Assembly (NCBI GenBank): GCA_916048095.2
Contig: OU696591.1
Coordinates: 2,577,001 to 2,641,000 of the forward strand
Direction: 5' to 3'
DNA: 64,000 nt
Origin: Sacculina carcini
Taxonomy: Eukaryota; Arthropoda; Thecostraca; Sacculinidae
Shown here: positions 22,645 to 29,999 of the stretch, one piece after another
How positions within the stretch are numbered: the first letter of the stretch is position 1
Layout: each line of letters begins with the position of its first letter
Notes under the pieces: model-generated
Database searches by the model: none
The model's input: only the letters and a program-made list of their open reading frames with translations
Told to the model about the DNA's origin: nothing
Made by a program: the position numbers and the translations under genes

Positions 22645-24563
22645 CAAAGCACTGACACGCGGTTGTATTGGCTTGCTAGGTGCTGGATATCCTTGACACA
22701 GGAGTCTATGTCAGTTTCCTGTTCACACCTAGATATTGCCTCCTGACACACACACACATACACACACACATACGGATATATATGAACGATAATTATCGCT
22801 GAAGTCAAATCTTTTATCGTTTATCGTTTATCGCAAAATTTTCTAAAAGTATCGCTCATTCACTTATCGCTAGTCCCAAAAAATGAGGAACGATATACGA
22901 TAAGTTCTAAACAATTTTGTAAAAATAAAAAAATGTGTACGGCGGCAATAGTCACAACAGCCCGCCTGACGTTTCCAGACCAGTTCAAGCTGATAATATT
23001 TATAGAGTAGAGACTAGAAGGATCAACACTAGCTTGTAAGTGAATCCTGAAAACCTCATATGAGAGCTGCCAAGTGTGTGTGTAGCTGGTCAATTACATT
23101 ATTATTCAGAGCTGCAGTGCGCCAATCTCGCTGGTGTTCTCCAGTTAGGAGGGTGTGTCGCTCTCTCTCATGCGCCTTGACCCACCCCAGCCACGGCCCC
23201 TTCATGTTGAAGCATGTGGCTCCTGCCCTTGAAGAAGACATCCAGGAGAGGTTCATCAGGAAGATCATCACCTCCATCACATCCTCACCTGACAGTGGCG
23301 GATCCAGAGTGCAATTTTGGGAGGGGATGAAATAATTTTGGGGGGCTGAAATTTGGGGGGCGATCAGTCGTGTACATGCATCATTATGCAACGTCTTTAC
23401 GACCATGCTTATATTAACAAATTCTCCAAAAAATATTTATCTTGGCCACTTTTAGTGAACCTCTCGGTTATGAAGAGTTGATAGAAACATTTATTTAAAT
23501 AGCCCCCTCTGGATCCGCCAGTTACACCTGACCCTCCAACCAGAACCAGGACATGGTGACAGAAAAGCCTAAGGAAGCCAGCGACGACCCATTTGCCTCC
23601 TGGAGAGCTTCACAGTCACGGAGGAGGATGGGCCCAACATTGAGGAGGTGGTCTGAAGGAGATCAAGAAGGAGGTGGACACCTGACACAGGAGCAAGATG
23701 GCAGAGGTGAAGCCTGGGCAATTCCCCAGCATGTACAGGGAGAAGTGATCTCGCTGTTCATCAAGTACAACACGGCCTTGCCCAGCTCTGCTGCCGAGGA
23801 GCGCATGTTCAGCACTGCTGGTGATGTCCTTAGGTTCGAGCGTGCATGCATGACCAGGGACAGGTTTGAGAAGCTGATCTTCATCGAGAGAAACATGCAG
23901 TTCCTGGATGCTGTCTTGAGGAGCAAGAGGAGGGAGGGAGAGTTTGAGTCAGATTCTAATGTGGAATAGAACTATGTAGCCATAGACTGGTCACTGTGGA
24001 AAAAGAGTTAACTGTGGAAAAAGAGTTTGTATGTTTTTATATAAATATTTCAACTAAATAAAGGTTCTTACCATTTATCACTTTTGTTATCGCAAGTTAA
24101 CATGTTTTATCGCTATCGTTTATCGTTTATCGCCTATCGCAAGTTGGGTTTTGAAGAAAAAAAATGGTTCATCGTTTATCGCAGGTTGGGTAAAAATTAC
24201 CGTTTTATTGTTATCGCAAGTTAAAAAAAAGTTATCGCAGAAGCTACTGCAGAATACTATTATAAATATTAATAAGAAATAAAAATACTTGTAAAATAAA
24301 AGCAAACCTTCAGATAGAGCAATTATAACTTCATCAACATTGTTCTGCTTTCCTTAGTAGCGCAAGAATTGAGAAAAACTAGGGCTGTCACAATAATAAT
24401 GACAATTAGCTACATAGAAATTGAGTGAAAATAGTTGAGAGCCACTGGCGTCAAAGCCACTGCCGCCGACGACACAAACAGGAGTTTGACTGGCAGTTGA
24501 GCTGATCAGAAATGCACTCACCTCCAAGCAACGCTGACAATCCTCGAAACCAGCCATGCCCAT
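3821..24563 (-). CDS. THOC1: THO complex subunit 1 (THOC1/Hpr1), 11 exons, C-terminus outside window
   Basis: THOC1 is a core subunit of the nuclear THO/TREX complex, which couples transcription elongation to mRNA packaging and export. The coding exons, 5' to 3' on the minus strand, are 24563-24522, 22742-22657, 21744-21338, 20541-20283, 19982-19877, 19604-19521, 18977-18778, 18425-18296, 11141-10945, 8844-8698 and 3968-3821. They sum to 1806 nt (602 codons) with compatible phases at every junction. Family motifs seen: [56 protein letters not shown] and [13 protein letters not shown]. An in-frame TGA sits directly before the chosen ATG. The C-terminal, death-domain-like region of the family is missing beyond the left edge. 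Identification is very strong from exon 4 onward; the first two exons rest on phase agreement and start context. Introns 9 and 10 carry large insertions. Confidence 0.93.
4133..4240 (+). repeat. Dispersed repeat family R, copy 2
   Basis: Blocks gcgcttccagtacatg, agggtggaaatagtgcttgc, ttgcctgtaattaataat and an (AAT)n tail. A CT-rich leader (ctttcatcttcctgac) matches that of copy 5. Confidence 0.7.
4490..4948 (+). repeat. 8-bp minisatellite (TCAGTRTR)n
   Basis: An irregular array of 8-bp units such as cagtgtat, cagtatgt and cagtatat. Eight is not a multiple of three and the units lack stops, so all three plus frames stay open. The apparent Tyr/Gln/Ser/Val proteins are artefacts. The same unit flanks the nearby LINE at 5272-5302 and 8485-8640. 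Confidence 0.9.
5093..5268 (-). pseudogene. LINE RT thumb fragment
   Basis: The minus-strand translation shows an RT C-terminal signature ([17 protein letters not shown]), typical of jockey/CR1-type LINEs. No catalytic motif is retained. It lies between two minisatellite arrays in THOC1 intron 10. Confidence 0.65.
5272..5302 (+). repeat. Minisatellite fragment left of LINE
   Basis: Shares the order gtgtatcagcatcag, then gtgttagtatatcag, with the end of the 4490-4948 array. It abuts the 5' end of the LINE. Confidence 0.75.
5303..8481 (+). mobile_element. Non-LTR retrotransposon (CR1/jockey-group LINE), near-complete ORF2
   Basis: The element runs from the minisatellite junction to a 3' (GAT)n tail (gatgatgatgat, ending about 8481). 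It contains a long endonuclease-RT frame described separately. No ORF1 is seen, so it is probably 5'-truncated. It lies in THOC1 intron 10, antisense to the host gene, between two arrays of the same 8-bp minisatellite. Confidence 0.85.
5316..8375 (+). pseudogene. LINE ORF2 (APE endonuclease + reverse transcriptase), two in-frame stops
   Basis: A 1020-codon frame is open apart from TAA at 5979-5981 and TGA at 6954-6956, with no frameshift. The endonuclease shows CVSETWF, GGGVAVF and GDLNFDL. RT motifs are [24 protein letters not shown] and SYADD (catalytic aspartates at 7470-7481), followed by a thumb ([11 protein letters not shown]). The TGA falls where FPEAWK is usual, consistent with a Trp-to-stop change. 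It would be catalytic but for the two nonsense codons, so it died recently or is read through. Confidence 0.88.
8485..8640 (+). repeat. 8-bp minisatellite right of LINE, running into (GT)n
   Basis: Same TCAGTRTR units as at 4490-4948, merging into a (GT)n run at 8630-8680 that abuts THOC1 exon 10 on its donor side. Confidence 0.85.
8698..8844 (-). CDS. THOC1: THOC1 exon 10
   Basis: Encodes [17 protein letters not shown] and a helical stretch ending VDPQ. The acceptor is a (TG)n tract ending TGTAG and the donor GTACAG leaves phase 2. A (GT)n run begins about 18 nt beyond the donor. Confidence 0.92.
8892..9135 (+). pseudogene. LINE RT fragment (fingers/palm)
   Basis: After a (CA)n run the translation gives [20 protein letters not shown] then, after a frame slip, an [15 protein letters not shown] motif A. 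This is an RT N-terminal part, decayed and AT-rich compared with the LINE at 5303. Confidence 0.7.
9210..9835. repeat. Diverged about 400-bp tandem duplication
   Basis: The blocks cccgcccgttgtgcgg / cccgctcgtcgtgcgg (about 9214 and 9612) and gcccgtcgtgctgaataatt / gcccgtcgtgtggtataatt (about 9396 and 9801) alternate in the same order. Two copies of a roughly 400-bp A-B unit therefore lie head to tail. No protein is seen. Confidence 0.6.
10648..10925 (-). mobile_element. tRNA-Val-derived SINE, copy 1
   Basis: On the minus strand the head resembles tRNA-Val(CAC): an A box TGGTGTAGTTGTTAGCAC, an anticodon loop CTCACAA and a B box GGTTCGAAACC. The body continues through CCCCTGTCCACCCAGCAG and ends near aaggttaaaag, AACCTTT-type on the sense strand. 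This copy has an internal deletion relative to copies 2 and 3. It lies about 20 nt beyond the THOC1 exon 9 donor. Confidence 0.88.
10945..11141 (-). CDS. THOC1: THOC1 exon 9
   Basis: Encodes [17 protein letters not shown] and [18 protein letters not shown], then MG split over the intron to continue as [11 protein letters not shown]. The acceptor carries a (TG)n tract. A SINE starts only about 20 nt downstream of the GTGAGT donor. Confidence 0.92.
11966..12375. mobile_element. hAT-type MITE with perfect 8-bp target duplication
   Basis: Terminal inverted repeats are CAGTGCTTCTCAACGTGG at the left and the complement of GGTTGAGAAACACTG at the right. They are flanked by identical 8-bp duplications ctctagat (11958-11965 and 12376-12383). 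There is no transposase. The interior is rich in ggggccac blocks. It is in THOC1 intron 9. Confidence 0.9.
12384..12789. other. Intronic stretch without recognised content
   Basis: Between a MITE and an LTR element. Short minus-strand frames are present but show no recognisable domain and have no splice-phase fit to THOC1. Confidence 0.4.
12790..13099 (-). repeat. 3' LTR (310 bp)
   Basis: Same sequence as the 5' LTR apart from a CA run two repeats shorter. The sequence inside its inner edge is not clearly purine-rich, so the polypurine tract is not obvious. Confidence 0.93.
13263..16295 (-). CDS. Pol polyprotein (protease, RT, RNase H, integrase)
   Basis: A 1010-codon intact frame, one base back (-1) relative to gag and overlapping it by 34 nt, so expression probably uses a -1 frameshift or reinitiation. 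Domains in order: aspartic protease with a DSG active site near residue 37; RT with [15 protein letters not shown] and YIDD (15225-15236); RNase H with TDAS, an AELDAAV glutamate and TDSR; integrase with an H-H-C-C zinc region (HEASGHPG...CDAC) and D, D, E residues in [14 protein letters not shown] and AIAERSHR; then a Gln-rich tail. All catalytic residues appear present. RT-RNaseH-integrase order fits gypsy/Ty3, but I cannot place the clade. Confidence 0.93.
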   Translation of the reverse strand: MFGKRTARRRVSVGVFSFANDALPTTLMRVNDCEKSVLVDSGCSKCIIHQSCCGSWEPYVCTIVTVDGTKHRSLGRTMVCLQSAAHSPKFVEAMVVSFKPLNFEFVLGMNGISSYGGVCISGEGNVRLGVHCDATARTQYTAGAADASGGMPGKLTDLVIERQDFTAKFSADKKQWTAAWKWADGRPPGALKNKVREYAMKPSVRMEYRREVLDWIKRGWLQRYDEREHGPAKALIPLMAVVQNNKHKTRPVLDFRELNDFINPFTANSDVCADKIRLWRRVGGSAVLIDLRKAYLQIAVSSDLWPFQTVNFEGRRFCLTRLGFGLNVAPLVMQAVLETVLKQDPTVFQGTSSYIDDVLVNANVVGVDKVVAHLEKYGLVCKAPERLRDGARVLGVRVDSHGRHLRWRRDNCVGDIPDVLTRRNVFSVCGKLTGHMPVCGWLRVAAAYIKRRANAATASWDDKLRDGGEVRKMLEEILARVKDADPATGRWDVVDGDATVWTDASSLAMGAVLEIGGSVIEDGCWLRTEDAAHINMAELDAAVKGVNLALIWKLKKFRLVTDSRTVFHWISNALSGQSRLQTKAASEMLIRRRLSVLTSLVAEYQLDVNVAFVSSSCNLADQLTRVPTAWLRKQPNAAVSVAAAATAPCTSPHDPLAVVRAVHEASGHPGVRRTLYFSKKKDPCVSRRMAQTVVRNCDACQSVDPAPVRWAAGKLHVKRNWHRLAIDVTHAGLHHYLTVIDCGPSRFSLWRHLRQQDSVNVIMQLENIFYERGPPAEVLADNATVFRSAAFRSMLEKWGVNLIFRCAYEPTGNAIAERSHRTIKTIAARSNCSVSEAVHWYNMTPKDSRTDSSAPAMQIYKYRVRSRPIPTPPHSGNAQVNNASVRCKFKLGDVVWVRQRGASCHTRSHIGTVTGVTSQLSVEVDGVPRHVRSLRPCNRRVAVSVPPGVQQQQQEEEERRPALVTVPPAAVQPERVVEPVQMSEQPNDLPSRSAVRLLRANPAPRQLFQY
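16262..17110 (-). CDS. Gag polyprotein of LTR element
   Basis: Two start codons are possible. One is at 17110 inside the 5' LTR. The other, about 14 nt after the LTR end (17040), begins [10 protein letters not shown] and is the more usual arrangement. The capsid-like helical region is followed by one CCHC zinc knuckle ([14 protein letters not shown]) near the C-terminus for RNA binding. The frame is intact and ends 34 nt inside the start of pol. It forms the particle that packages the element RNA. Confidence 0.9.
   Translation of the reverse strand: MTVGGDTVLCELSGCAFITSYFGTMSKSESVAPGAMAFDIKLIPEFRGNDDCSVSEWFSKLHWICRLYNVSFVAAVIPLRLTGNAYRVYDHLSDQSKLDVDQVQRALVKAFEVDSFSAYDQLVTRRLQSREPVDAYLADIKRLAQLAGGLQEAAINSAFVHGLPDYVRRTLRANARISEMTVSQLVESARGILADEEAAIAGMSCSTSATSDRHCGSCSCVNATKEQSFKCAQTCNQLSEKSHKSNTRYNSRHKPRNVYCFKCGVKGHFAAQCSGNGQREDA
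17054..17367 (-). repeat. 5' LTR (314 bp)
   Basis: TGTA...TACA ends on the minus strand. The gag frame is open well into this LTR, and the downstream ATG lies only about 14 nt past its end. Confidence 0.93.
17965..18115 (-). pseudogene. LINE ORF2 C-terminal tail fragment
   Basis: The minus-strand translation includes [18 protein letters not shown], the C-terminal signature of many LINE ORF2 proteins, and then a stop. Nothing upstream of it is retained. Confidence 0.5.
18296..18425 (-). CDS. THOC1: THOC1 exon 8
   Basis: Encodes [17 protein letters not shown] and [15 protein letters not shown]. The acceptor is a (TG)n run ending TGTGTAG. Phase 0 at the donor. The next exon is about 7.2 kb away, the intron holding the LTR retrotransposon. 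Confidence 0.88.
18574..18662 (+). repeat. Long (GT)n microsatellite
   Basis: About 44 uninterrupted GT units in the THOC1 intron between exons 7 and 8, CA on the gene's sense strand. Confidence 0.97.
18778..18977 (-). CDS. THOC1: THOC1 exon 7
   Basis: Encodes [19 protein letters not shown] and [12 protein letters not shown], close to the family pattern. Acceptor TTTTATTAG is one of the few here with an ordinary T-rich tract. Donor AG|GTGAGC. Confidence 0.93.
19250..19400 (-). repeat. Dispersed repeat family R, copy 3
   Basis: Minus-strand copy: (TAAT)n tail complement, agtagcataggaatagtg, caccctgcggtggccccatg. The upstream portion (sense) is CT-rich as in copies 2 and 5. Confidence 0.7.
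19521..19604 (-). CDS. THOC1: THOC1 exon 6
   Basis: Encodes [17 protein letters not shown] and onward, phase 0 at both ends. It fits between TAWQTFIS of exon 5 and the next conserved block. The acceptor has a T-run preceded by TG repeats. Confidence 0.85.
19877..19982 (-). CDS. THOC1: THOC1 exon 5
   Basis: Encodes [18 protein letters not shown], one of the most conserved THOC1 segments. The acceptor is preceded by a TG tract. Donor GTAACA. Confidence 0.95.
20283..20541 (-). CDS. THOC1: THOC1 exon 4
   Basis: Contains [17 protein letters not shown] and [14 protein letters not shown], both hallmarks of THOC1, then an acidic stretch ([23 protein letters not shown]). Acceptor TCTGGCAG, donor AG|GTCGGA. 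Confidence 0.95.
20590..21337. other. THOC1 intron 3 with (CA)n blocks, otherwise unremarkable
   Basis: AT-rich sequence, then repeated blocks gtgcaatacaaaactcagac separated by (CA)n at 21175-21300. These are a short tandem duplication of about 60 bp. No exon is visible. Confidence 0.5.
21338..21744 (-). CDS. THOC1: THOC1 exon 3
   Basis: The exon encodes the N-terminal helical region, including [21 protein letters not shown] and [11 protein letters not shown], which match the family pattern leading into DLLRRLS. The acceptor is TG-repeat-rich (GTGTGTGTACAG) and the donor is G|GTGTGT. A serine/threonine-rich insertion lies near residues 65-90. Confidence 0.9.
21935..22315. mobile_element. hAT-type MITE with 8-bp duplication
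   Basis: Inverted ends CAGTGTTTATCAACGT and the complement of ACGTTGAGAAACACTG. Flanks gattataa and gattatag match at 7 of 8 positions. It is related by its ends to the element at 11966. It is in THOC1 intron 2. Confidence 0.85.
22657..22742 (-). CDS. THOC1: THOC1 exon 2
   Basis: The exon encodes [15 protein letters not shown] and onward after a TG-rich acceptor (GTGTGTGTCAG). The donor GTCAGT leaves phase 2, which is what exon 3 needs. An alternative donor, GTGTCA, 2 nt upstream would break the frame. Confidence 0.6.
23293..23523. mobile_element. hAT MITE (CAGTGGCGGATC family) nested in hAT remnant
   Basis: Left end CAGTGGCGGATCCAGAG; the right end is the complement of CTCTGGATCCGCCAG. The flanks tcacctga (23285-23292) and acacctga (23524-23531) match at 7 of 8 positions. 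Related copies lie at 35567 and 45857. Confidence 0.8.
23553..23969 (+). pseudogene. hAT transposase C-terminal (dimerisation) fragment
   Basis: Encodes [18 protein letters not shown] and [13 protein letters not shown], the conserved hAT C-terminal dimerisation motif (ZBED/Charlie-like). The catalytic core upstream is lost or broken; the segment at 23130-23290 ([16 protein letters not shown]) is probably more of it. It is not functional as it stands. Confidence 0.8.
24522..24563 (-). CDS. THOC1: THOC1 exon 1 (start codon)
   Basis: Fourteen codons beginning MGMAGFED, with an in-frame TGA immediately upstream and a strong GTGAGT donor. A second ATG at 24557 is an alternative start. Phase 0 joins the next exon in frame. 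It is assigned by phase and position, not by recognised homology. Confidence 0.6.
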
Positions 24564-24924
24564 TCACACGCAACAGCCTGTGATACAAACACTTGCGTAT
24601 TACAAGAAAACGGAATGAATCACTGAGGATACATTCACAAACACACGCATACACACAAACCCACATTGACAGACCGCTGAACTCTCGTAGCAAAAATTTG
24701 CGATTCAAGCTCTGGCATGATTAATTTCTTCGACACATACGTTTGAGCATATCGGAGGTTACCGCTGAGGATGGGCGAAAAGCGGGGCAAGCCAAATAGT
24801 CTCAACAGGCTGGCGCACGCTAAACAAGTCAGTAACAATAACGACCCAAAAATGTCATTTCCGTACTGCCCGCGTTCAACTGACAAGATTTAACTCTCAG
24901 AATAATATCAATACATCACCCACA

Positions 24925-25190
24925 CAAACAACAACAACAACATTTATTTGGTATAGCGCATGTCAAAAACACACGCGCGTTAAACAGCAAGATAAGCCAA
25001 AATATTAAAAGATAAACACAAAACACGAACAATCACAAGAGTAACTGACAAAAGGGAACAAGACTTAATTAAAACATCACAAATAGCAAGTAGATGAAAA
25101 GGTAAGAGCAGGCGTAAGAAATCAGATTGAAGCATACGAAGTAAGGGTGAGAGAAATGGAATCAAATGATAATTCAAATAAGTATCTAAA
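24925..25190 (-). pseudogene. CR1/L2-like LINE 3' end fragment
   Basis: A (CAA)n run followed by catttatttggtatagcgc on the plus strand. The minus strand is pyrimidine-rich like the LINE at 25360. A comparable (CAA)n catgtatttgttcgg junction occurs at about 44370. Confidence 0.45.
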
Positions 25191-25439
25191 AAGTGCCGAA
25201 CGAAATGAGGAATAGGAAGTGGCTGATAGAACAGTACGAGGTCCTCTCGTGTGCTGAGTGTTGGATTCGAGTGACTCGATTGCTTCTTACTCTGAATGTT
25301 TCGCGGTTTTCTGAACGACCTGGAATTTTCTGCACTTATTTGGATTTGATTTAATTCCTATGGCGGAGTGTTGTTACGTTTGTGCTGGCTCTACTGGGAA
25401 CGCCACGAAGTGGATCGGGTGCTGCTTATGTTCGGTATG

Positions 25440-28400
25440 CGCGCAGCCGAGGGATGCGCACGTGTGTGCGCTACATCCCCACTGGCGGTGACTGCGGCTC
25501 CGGATGGGTGTTTTCTGTGACTTTTAGTGCGTGGTGTTGTGTTTGATGGCACATCGCTGCAAGCACACGCACCCGCATGGACGCAAGCCGGGTCGCAGGA
25601 TCGTCCGTCCGTCGGACCCGCGATGTGTCGACCGGGGCCGGGAGGCTGCCTCAACACCCGCAGCCCATGCAAACACCGTAGCGATATTTAACGTCCGTAC
25701 TCTCACTGACAACCGAAGACTACACGAGCTGGCTCGCCTCGGAGCTGATCTGAATATAGACATCATCGCAGTACAGGAGCATAGGAGGCGCTTTGCGTCG
25801 ACATTATAGACTAGTGTACCAACAATTATTTCTGAAAAAGTGGCAGCTGGGTGGACGTCTGGTACACGTCAGCTACACGCACCGGTACTGGAGGAGTCGG
25901 CTTTGTGCTTTCGCCAACTGCTACAAGCCAACAAGCCCTACTGAAATTTGAGCCTCTGCATGAAAGGATTTTTACAGCGACATTCCAACTAGCGAAATAC
26001 CGTTTGCATGTGGCGTCTGTTTACATGCCAACTGCGTGTGTGAACGACATTACCACAACAGCTGACTGTTTGGATGTCTTATCGACATATTTGGAAAGCC
26101 GGCCTCGGCGTGACGTAACATGTCTGGTAGGTGATTACAACGCTGATTTGACCAGCTGCGTGAGCACATTTCACGGTCACGCACAGTATAATTCCCAACA
26201 AACTACCGCTGTCGATACATTCGCTGTTAGCTGTGAGCTCACACCGGTAAATGACTGCATACGACAAAAGCGTACTCACTTGACCACATTCTTCGGCCCG
26301 AGACAGCGTTTAGCACGGCTAGATTATATATTAATCGAAAACCGTCATCGTCGAATAATGGGTCAAGTACGCAGAATCATACCAAAGTGTATCATTTCCG
26401 ATCATGCATTGGTTATGTGCACACTAAGGACACGACTGTGGCGGCGACGACGGATTTCGACAAGGACGAGACCAGATTGGAGCGCGTTAAGCAGGAATGG
26501 CACACACAGACGCTTTGTCGTCACTGTAAACAACCACATTGCTGACACTAGCCACAGTTATGGCGACATAACTGAAGCCGTCAATTTTGCAGCATCGCGT
26601 GTAGTGCCAAATATACGCAGAAAACGACTTGTCACCTCTTGGGACGATCCAGCAATCGCTTCTCTTCGCCGGAGAGGATTGTCCTCCAATGAGCACAACA
26701 TGTCGGAGAGAAATAAGCAACTGCTACAGGCGCACAAGCGGCACCAAGAGGAAACGGTGCGCAAGATGGCAGAAGAAATAATGTCTCACCGTGAGTCCGG
26801 AAGAAGCACAGCGATGTGGCGAGCGATCAACGACTTGACGTGCAGGAAACCTACAGCCCCGTGCATCACGTCTGCTGAAAGCGTCAACGAGCGCTTAACC
26901 TCAGTGAAGCAGCATTTTTTACACAAGACAGGACGATAGTGCAGCCGGGTACTGTATCACATGTACACGCTGTACCGCACTCTCATGTCACACATAGCGA
27001 GCTACAGTCTGCTGCAAATTCTACGGCTTGTGGAAAGTCTTCGGGCTATGATGGCATCCCAGCAGACGTGTGGAAGATTAGCGAGCTGACGCCTTTGGTG
27101 ATTCCTTTCATCAATGGCGTGATAGATGGCATTGGTCCACCTGAGGAATGGCTCCGTTCAGTGATCGTTCCCCTGCCCAAGAAAACAGGCAATATGGCAC
27201 TTCAGAGCCTACACGGCATATCGCTCATGCCAGCCGCTGCCAAACTGTGCAATAGGGTGCTGCTTGACCGATTGCGCACTCAAATCGACGGTGCTTTACT
27301 GGCCAATCAAGCTGGTTTTCGACCGATTAGAGGCACCACTGAGCAGATTGTAGCGCTCCGAATCTGCATGGAGGACGCGACCGCGAGAAAGAAGTCTCTG
27401 TGCCTGATCGCTGTAGACTTCGAAAAAGCTGTCGACAGCATCAGTCGCGCTGCCATGAGACAAATACTACAACACTACTGCTGCGACACTGCTGTGGTCG
27501 ACTCGATTATGAGCCTTTCAAGGTTAAAGGTTAAATGCCTAAGTGGCAGCTGCTACACGGGAAGAAGCCGAAGCTTATGAACACACACAGGCGTGTCCCG
27601 TGCAGCTCGCTGTCACCGCAGTGCCGACCCTCTCCACGCTATGGCGCCACAAGGACGTAAGACGTATTAGAGAGAGCCACCTCCCCAGAATGCATGACAC
27701 AACTCTGACTGACTGATATCTGGTAACATCATTTTCTGCTGGGTGGACAGGGGCTGTGGTATTGTAGAATTCGCCCAATGAAATTCTGCTCCGCCGGGTT
27801 TCGAACCACGGACCTCCCGCTTGTGAGGCGGGTGTGCTAACAACTGCACCACGGAGTTTACACCGGGACATCTGCCACCGTGCGCACATCTTCGGGTGAG
27901 ACCACATCGTTTGAAACTACTGCTGGTGTGTTTCAAGGTGACACTTTAGCACCATATATTTTCGTGCTATGCATGGATTGTGCTGAGAACCAGCTTGAAT
28001 GACGTAGACGGTTACACAGTGCGCCGTCGGCGACTCATCGCGACATCCTGCCATCATGCTTACTTCTTTAGCCTACGCTGACGATGTGGTGATCGTGGCC
28101 GATACCCCAGCTACCCCAGCTGCCTCCATCGCTTCGAACTTTCAGCAGCATCTCTCGGCTTGGTACTGAACACGAGGAAGTGCTCTGTCACAATGATCGG
28201 ATGCGACGCCAGTTCTACGATTTCCAGCCGCTCCGGTTCATCGTTGCCAACAATTGACAACTTCTGCTACCTGGGCAGCGATATGCCTAACAGCCATCGA
28301 GCCTACACTCGCAGACGACAGCTAGCATGGCTAGCTGCAAGGAAGCTTTCTACAGTGTGGATATCAGCTATATCTGCACAATGTAAGGCGCAGCTGCTCA

Positions 28401-28905
28401 GGGCCACCGTGCAGTCTACTCTGCTGTATGGCGGCGAGAGCTGGTCGCTGACACAGTCTTGGGAAGAAATCGTCGACGCGGGGCACAGGGCGCTGCTGAG
28501 ATACTGCTTGAACGTTCGGTACCCCCGCACCATTTCAAACGCAGCCTTGCTCGCCATCAGCAAGTTGCCGCCCGCCAGCGTGATGCTGCGGCGACGACGC
28601 TTACAGCTGCTTGGTCATGTACTGCGACGGCCTGCGTCGCCGATGGCCGTCGTCGCCACGAGCGCGCCGACCGAACCATGGCGCAGAGGAGGTGCTTGTC
28701 GCTACACTCTGAGACACCAACTCAGCAGCGACCTGGCGAAGATCGGCCTCGGCAGCATGTCCGACGCAGTCGCTCTGGCCGGCGACAGCGTGCGATGGGT
28801 CAACCTGATCCGGTCTCAGTGACAGTTGGGATGTTTGAACGCTGCGGGCGACGACTCGTGCCACTCAGCACCCGTCATTTTTCGCATCATCATCATCATC
28901 ATCAT
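25440..28905 (+). mobile_element. RTE-like LINE inserted in LINE ORF1, target duplication GTTCGGTATG
   Basis: The 10-bp direct repeat gttcggtatg flanks it (25430-25439 and 28906-28915), and its 3' end is a (CAT)n tail. Endonuclease pieces: FNVRTLTDNRRLHEL (25690) and, in another frame, GDYNADL and SDHALV (25851-26939). RT: GYDGIPADVW, AGFRPIRGTTEQI and AVDFEKAVDSI (to 27520), then, after a SINE, GVFQGDTLAP and AYADD (28074-28085), and a C-terminal part with LLYGGESWSLT and LLGHVLRR. Several frame changes and stops show it is dead. Confidence 0.88.
27521..27859 (-). mobile_element. tRNA-Val-derived SINE, copy 2, nested in RTE-like LINE
   Basis: Antisense copy with B-box complement ggtttcgaaccac and the body shared with copies 1 and 3. 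It interrupts the RT between ...DSIMSL and YTGTSATVR. Removing it would rejoin those codons. The (ggttaaa) end is at 27521. Confidence 0.88.
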
Positions 28906-29999
28906 GTTCGGTATGGTGTCATGTCAAATGTGCCCATCTTTCTGGGGTGAAGACTGATGCTCTGAAGCACATAAATTGGGTGTGCTCTCCGTGTATTGCC
29001 AAGGCCAAACTGTCATCTTCTTTGTCCGAGAAGATGGACATCTTGTCGTCGCGTATTTCACAGCTGGAGACTTCCTCCAAGTCTGCCTGCACTGCCCGCT
29101 CCGAGACTCTCACTCCACCAGCTGATGGGACTCGTAGATCTGGCGCGGTAGTTCTGAAGTCGAAGACCGACGGAACGACCGTCTGTTCTCAATCCGTCGC
29201 AACGGTGTTGAAGTCTGTCCAAGTGTCGGGATCTCGGCAATCTCGTGGCGGTGGGCTGGTCTTGAACTGTCCCTCCGCGGTTGCCGCCTCTCAGGCGGTT
29301 CAGTGCATCCGCACGAATATGCCCTAAGTTGTGACTCATGTTCCTCAACAAGCTGCTCTCCAGCCTAAGATAACAATTGCCAACATTCCGTCTGACGCGG
29401 CGCTTGACTCGTTTGACACGGAGCTCCGTCTCAAGAACCCCTCGCTTACTGAATTTCCGTCAAATGAGCTCAAGTTCATGTTTTTTACCACGCCTCGTTC
29501 TGAGAAGGTGCATGCGGTGGTTCCTGTCTCGCCTCGTGTCCGATCGTCCATCCGCCAACTCGACGATCGCCTCTTTGTCGGTCTTCGTTCATGTGTCGTT
29601 TACGACAAATATTGGGTGGCGCGATGCGCCCGCTGTGCTGGCCTTGGGCACAAGGCAGCGACGTGCACATCTGCTGTGACGTGTGGTTGGTGTGCTGGTT
29701 CTCACCTGACGACCTCGTGCCACCGGTCTTCTTCGCCGCAGTGTGCTAACTGCTGCCGGGCCGGGCGTGATCATGCACATTCTTCACTCTCCTTCGACTG
29801 TGTTTCGTTTCAGGCTGCCCGCAATCATCTCCGTTCTCGTACCGCTACTTTGTCATCTGTGTCTGATCCCTCCCTACTGCTTCAACCTCTCCTAGGCCTT
29901 CGCTCCCTGTTCCTTCTTGACTATGCTCTTGTTCTCGTCGCCTCTCTCCTCTTTCGTCTGTCCCCTCGGACTTCATAAATATCCGATCCTGTCGCTATA

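Larger units (their letters stand above)
22800..24245 (+). mobile_element. hAT transposon remnant with TTTATCG subterminal repeats
   Basis: Short repeats of the type tatcgtttatcgcaa cluster at both ends (22812-22860 and 24085-24240), as is common for subterminal transposase-binding repeats. Between them are a broken transposase (see 23553) and a nested MITE. Exact termini and target duplication could not be fixed. It lies in THOC1 intron 1. Confidence 0.6.
25360..29978 (+). pseudogene. LINE ORF1 with PHD finger and zinc knuckles, split by insertion
   Basis: The first 80 nt (25360-25439) encode the N-half of a PHD-type finger (CCYVCAG...WIGCCLCS). The C-half resumes after the nested LINE (WCHVKCAHLSGV...WVCSPC, from about 28914) in the same frame. 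A TAA at 29325-29327 interrupts it. Further on come three Cys/His knuckles (CARCAGLGHKAATC, CGWCAGSHLTTSC, and a third CANCC-type). PHD plus knuckles is typical of ORF1 in CR1-group LINEs and would bind element RNA. Confidence 0.8.

Noticed and set aside
27535-27936. Minus-strand frames in the SINE
   Set aside because: The SINE body has open frames in every copy but no coding signature.
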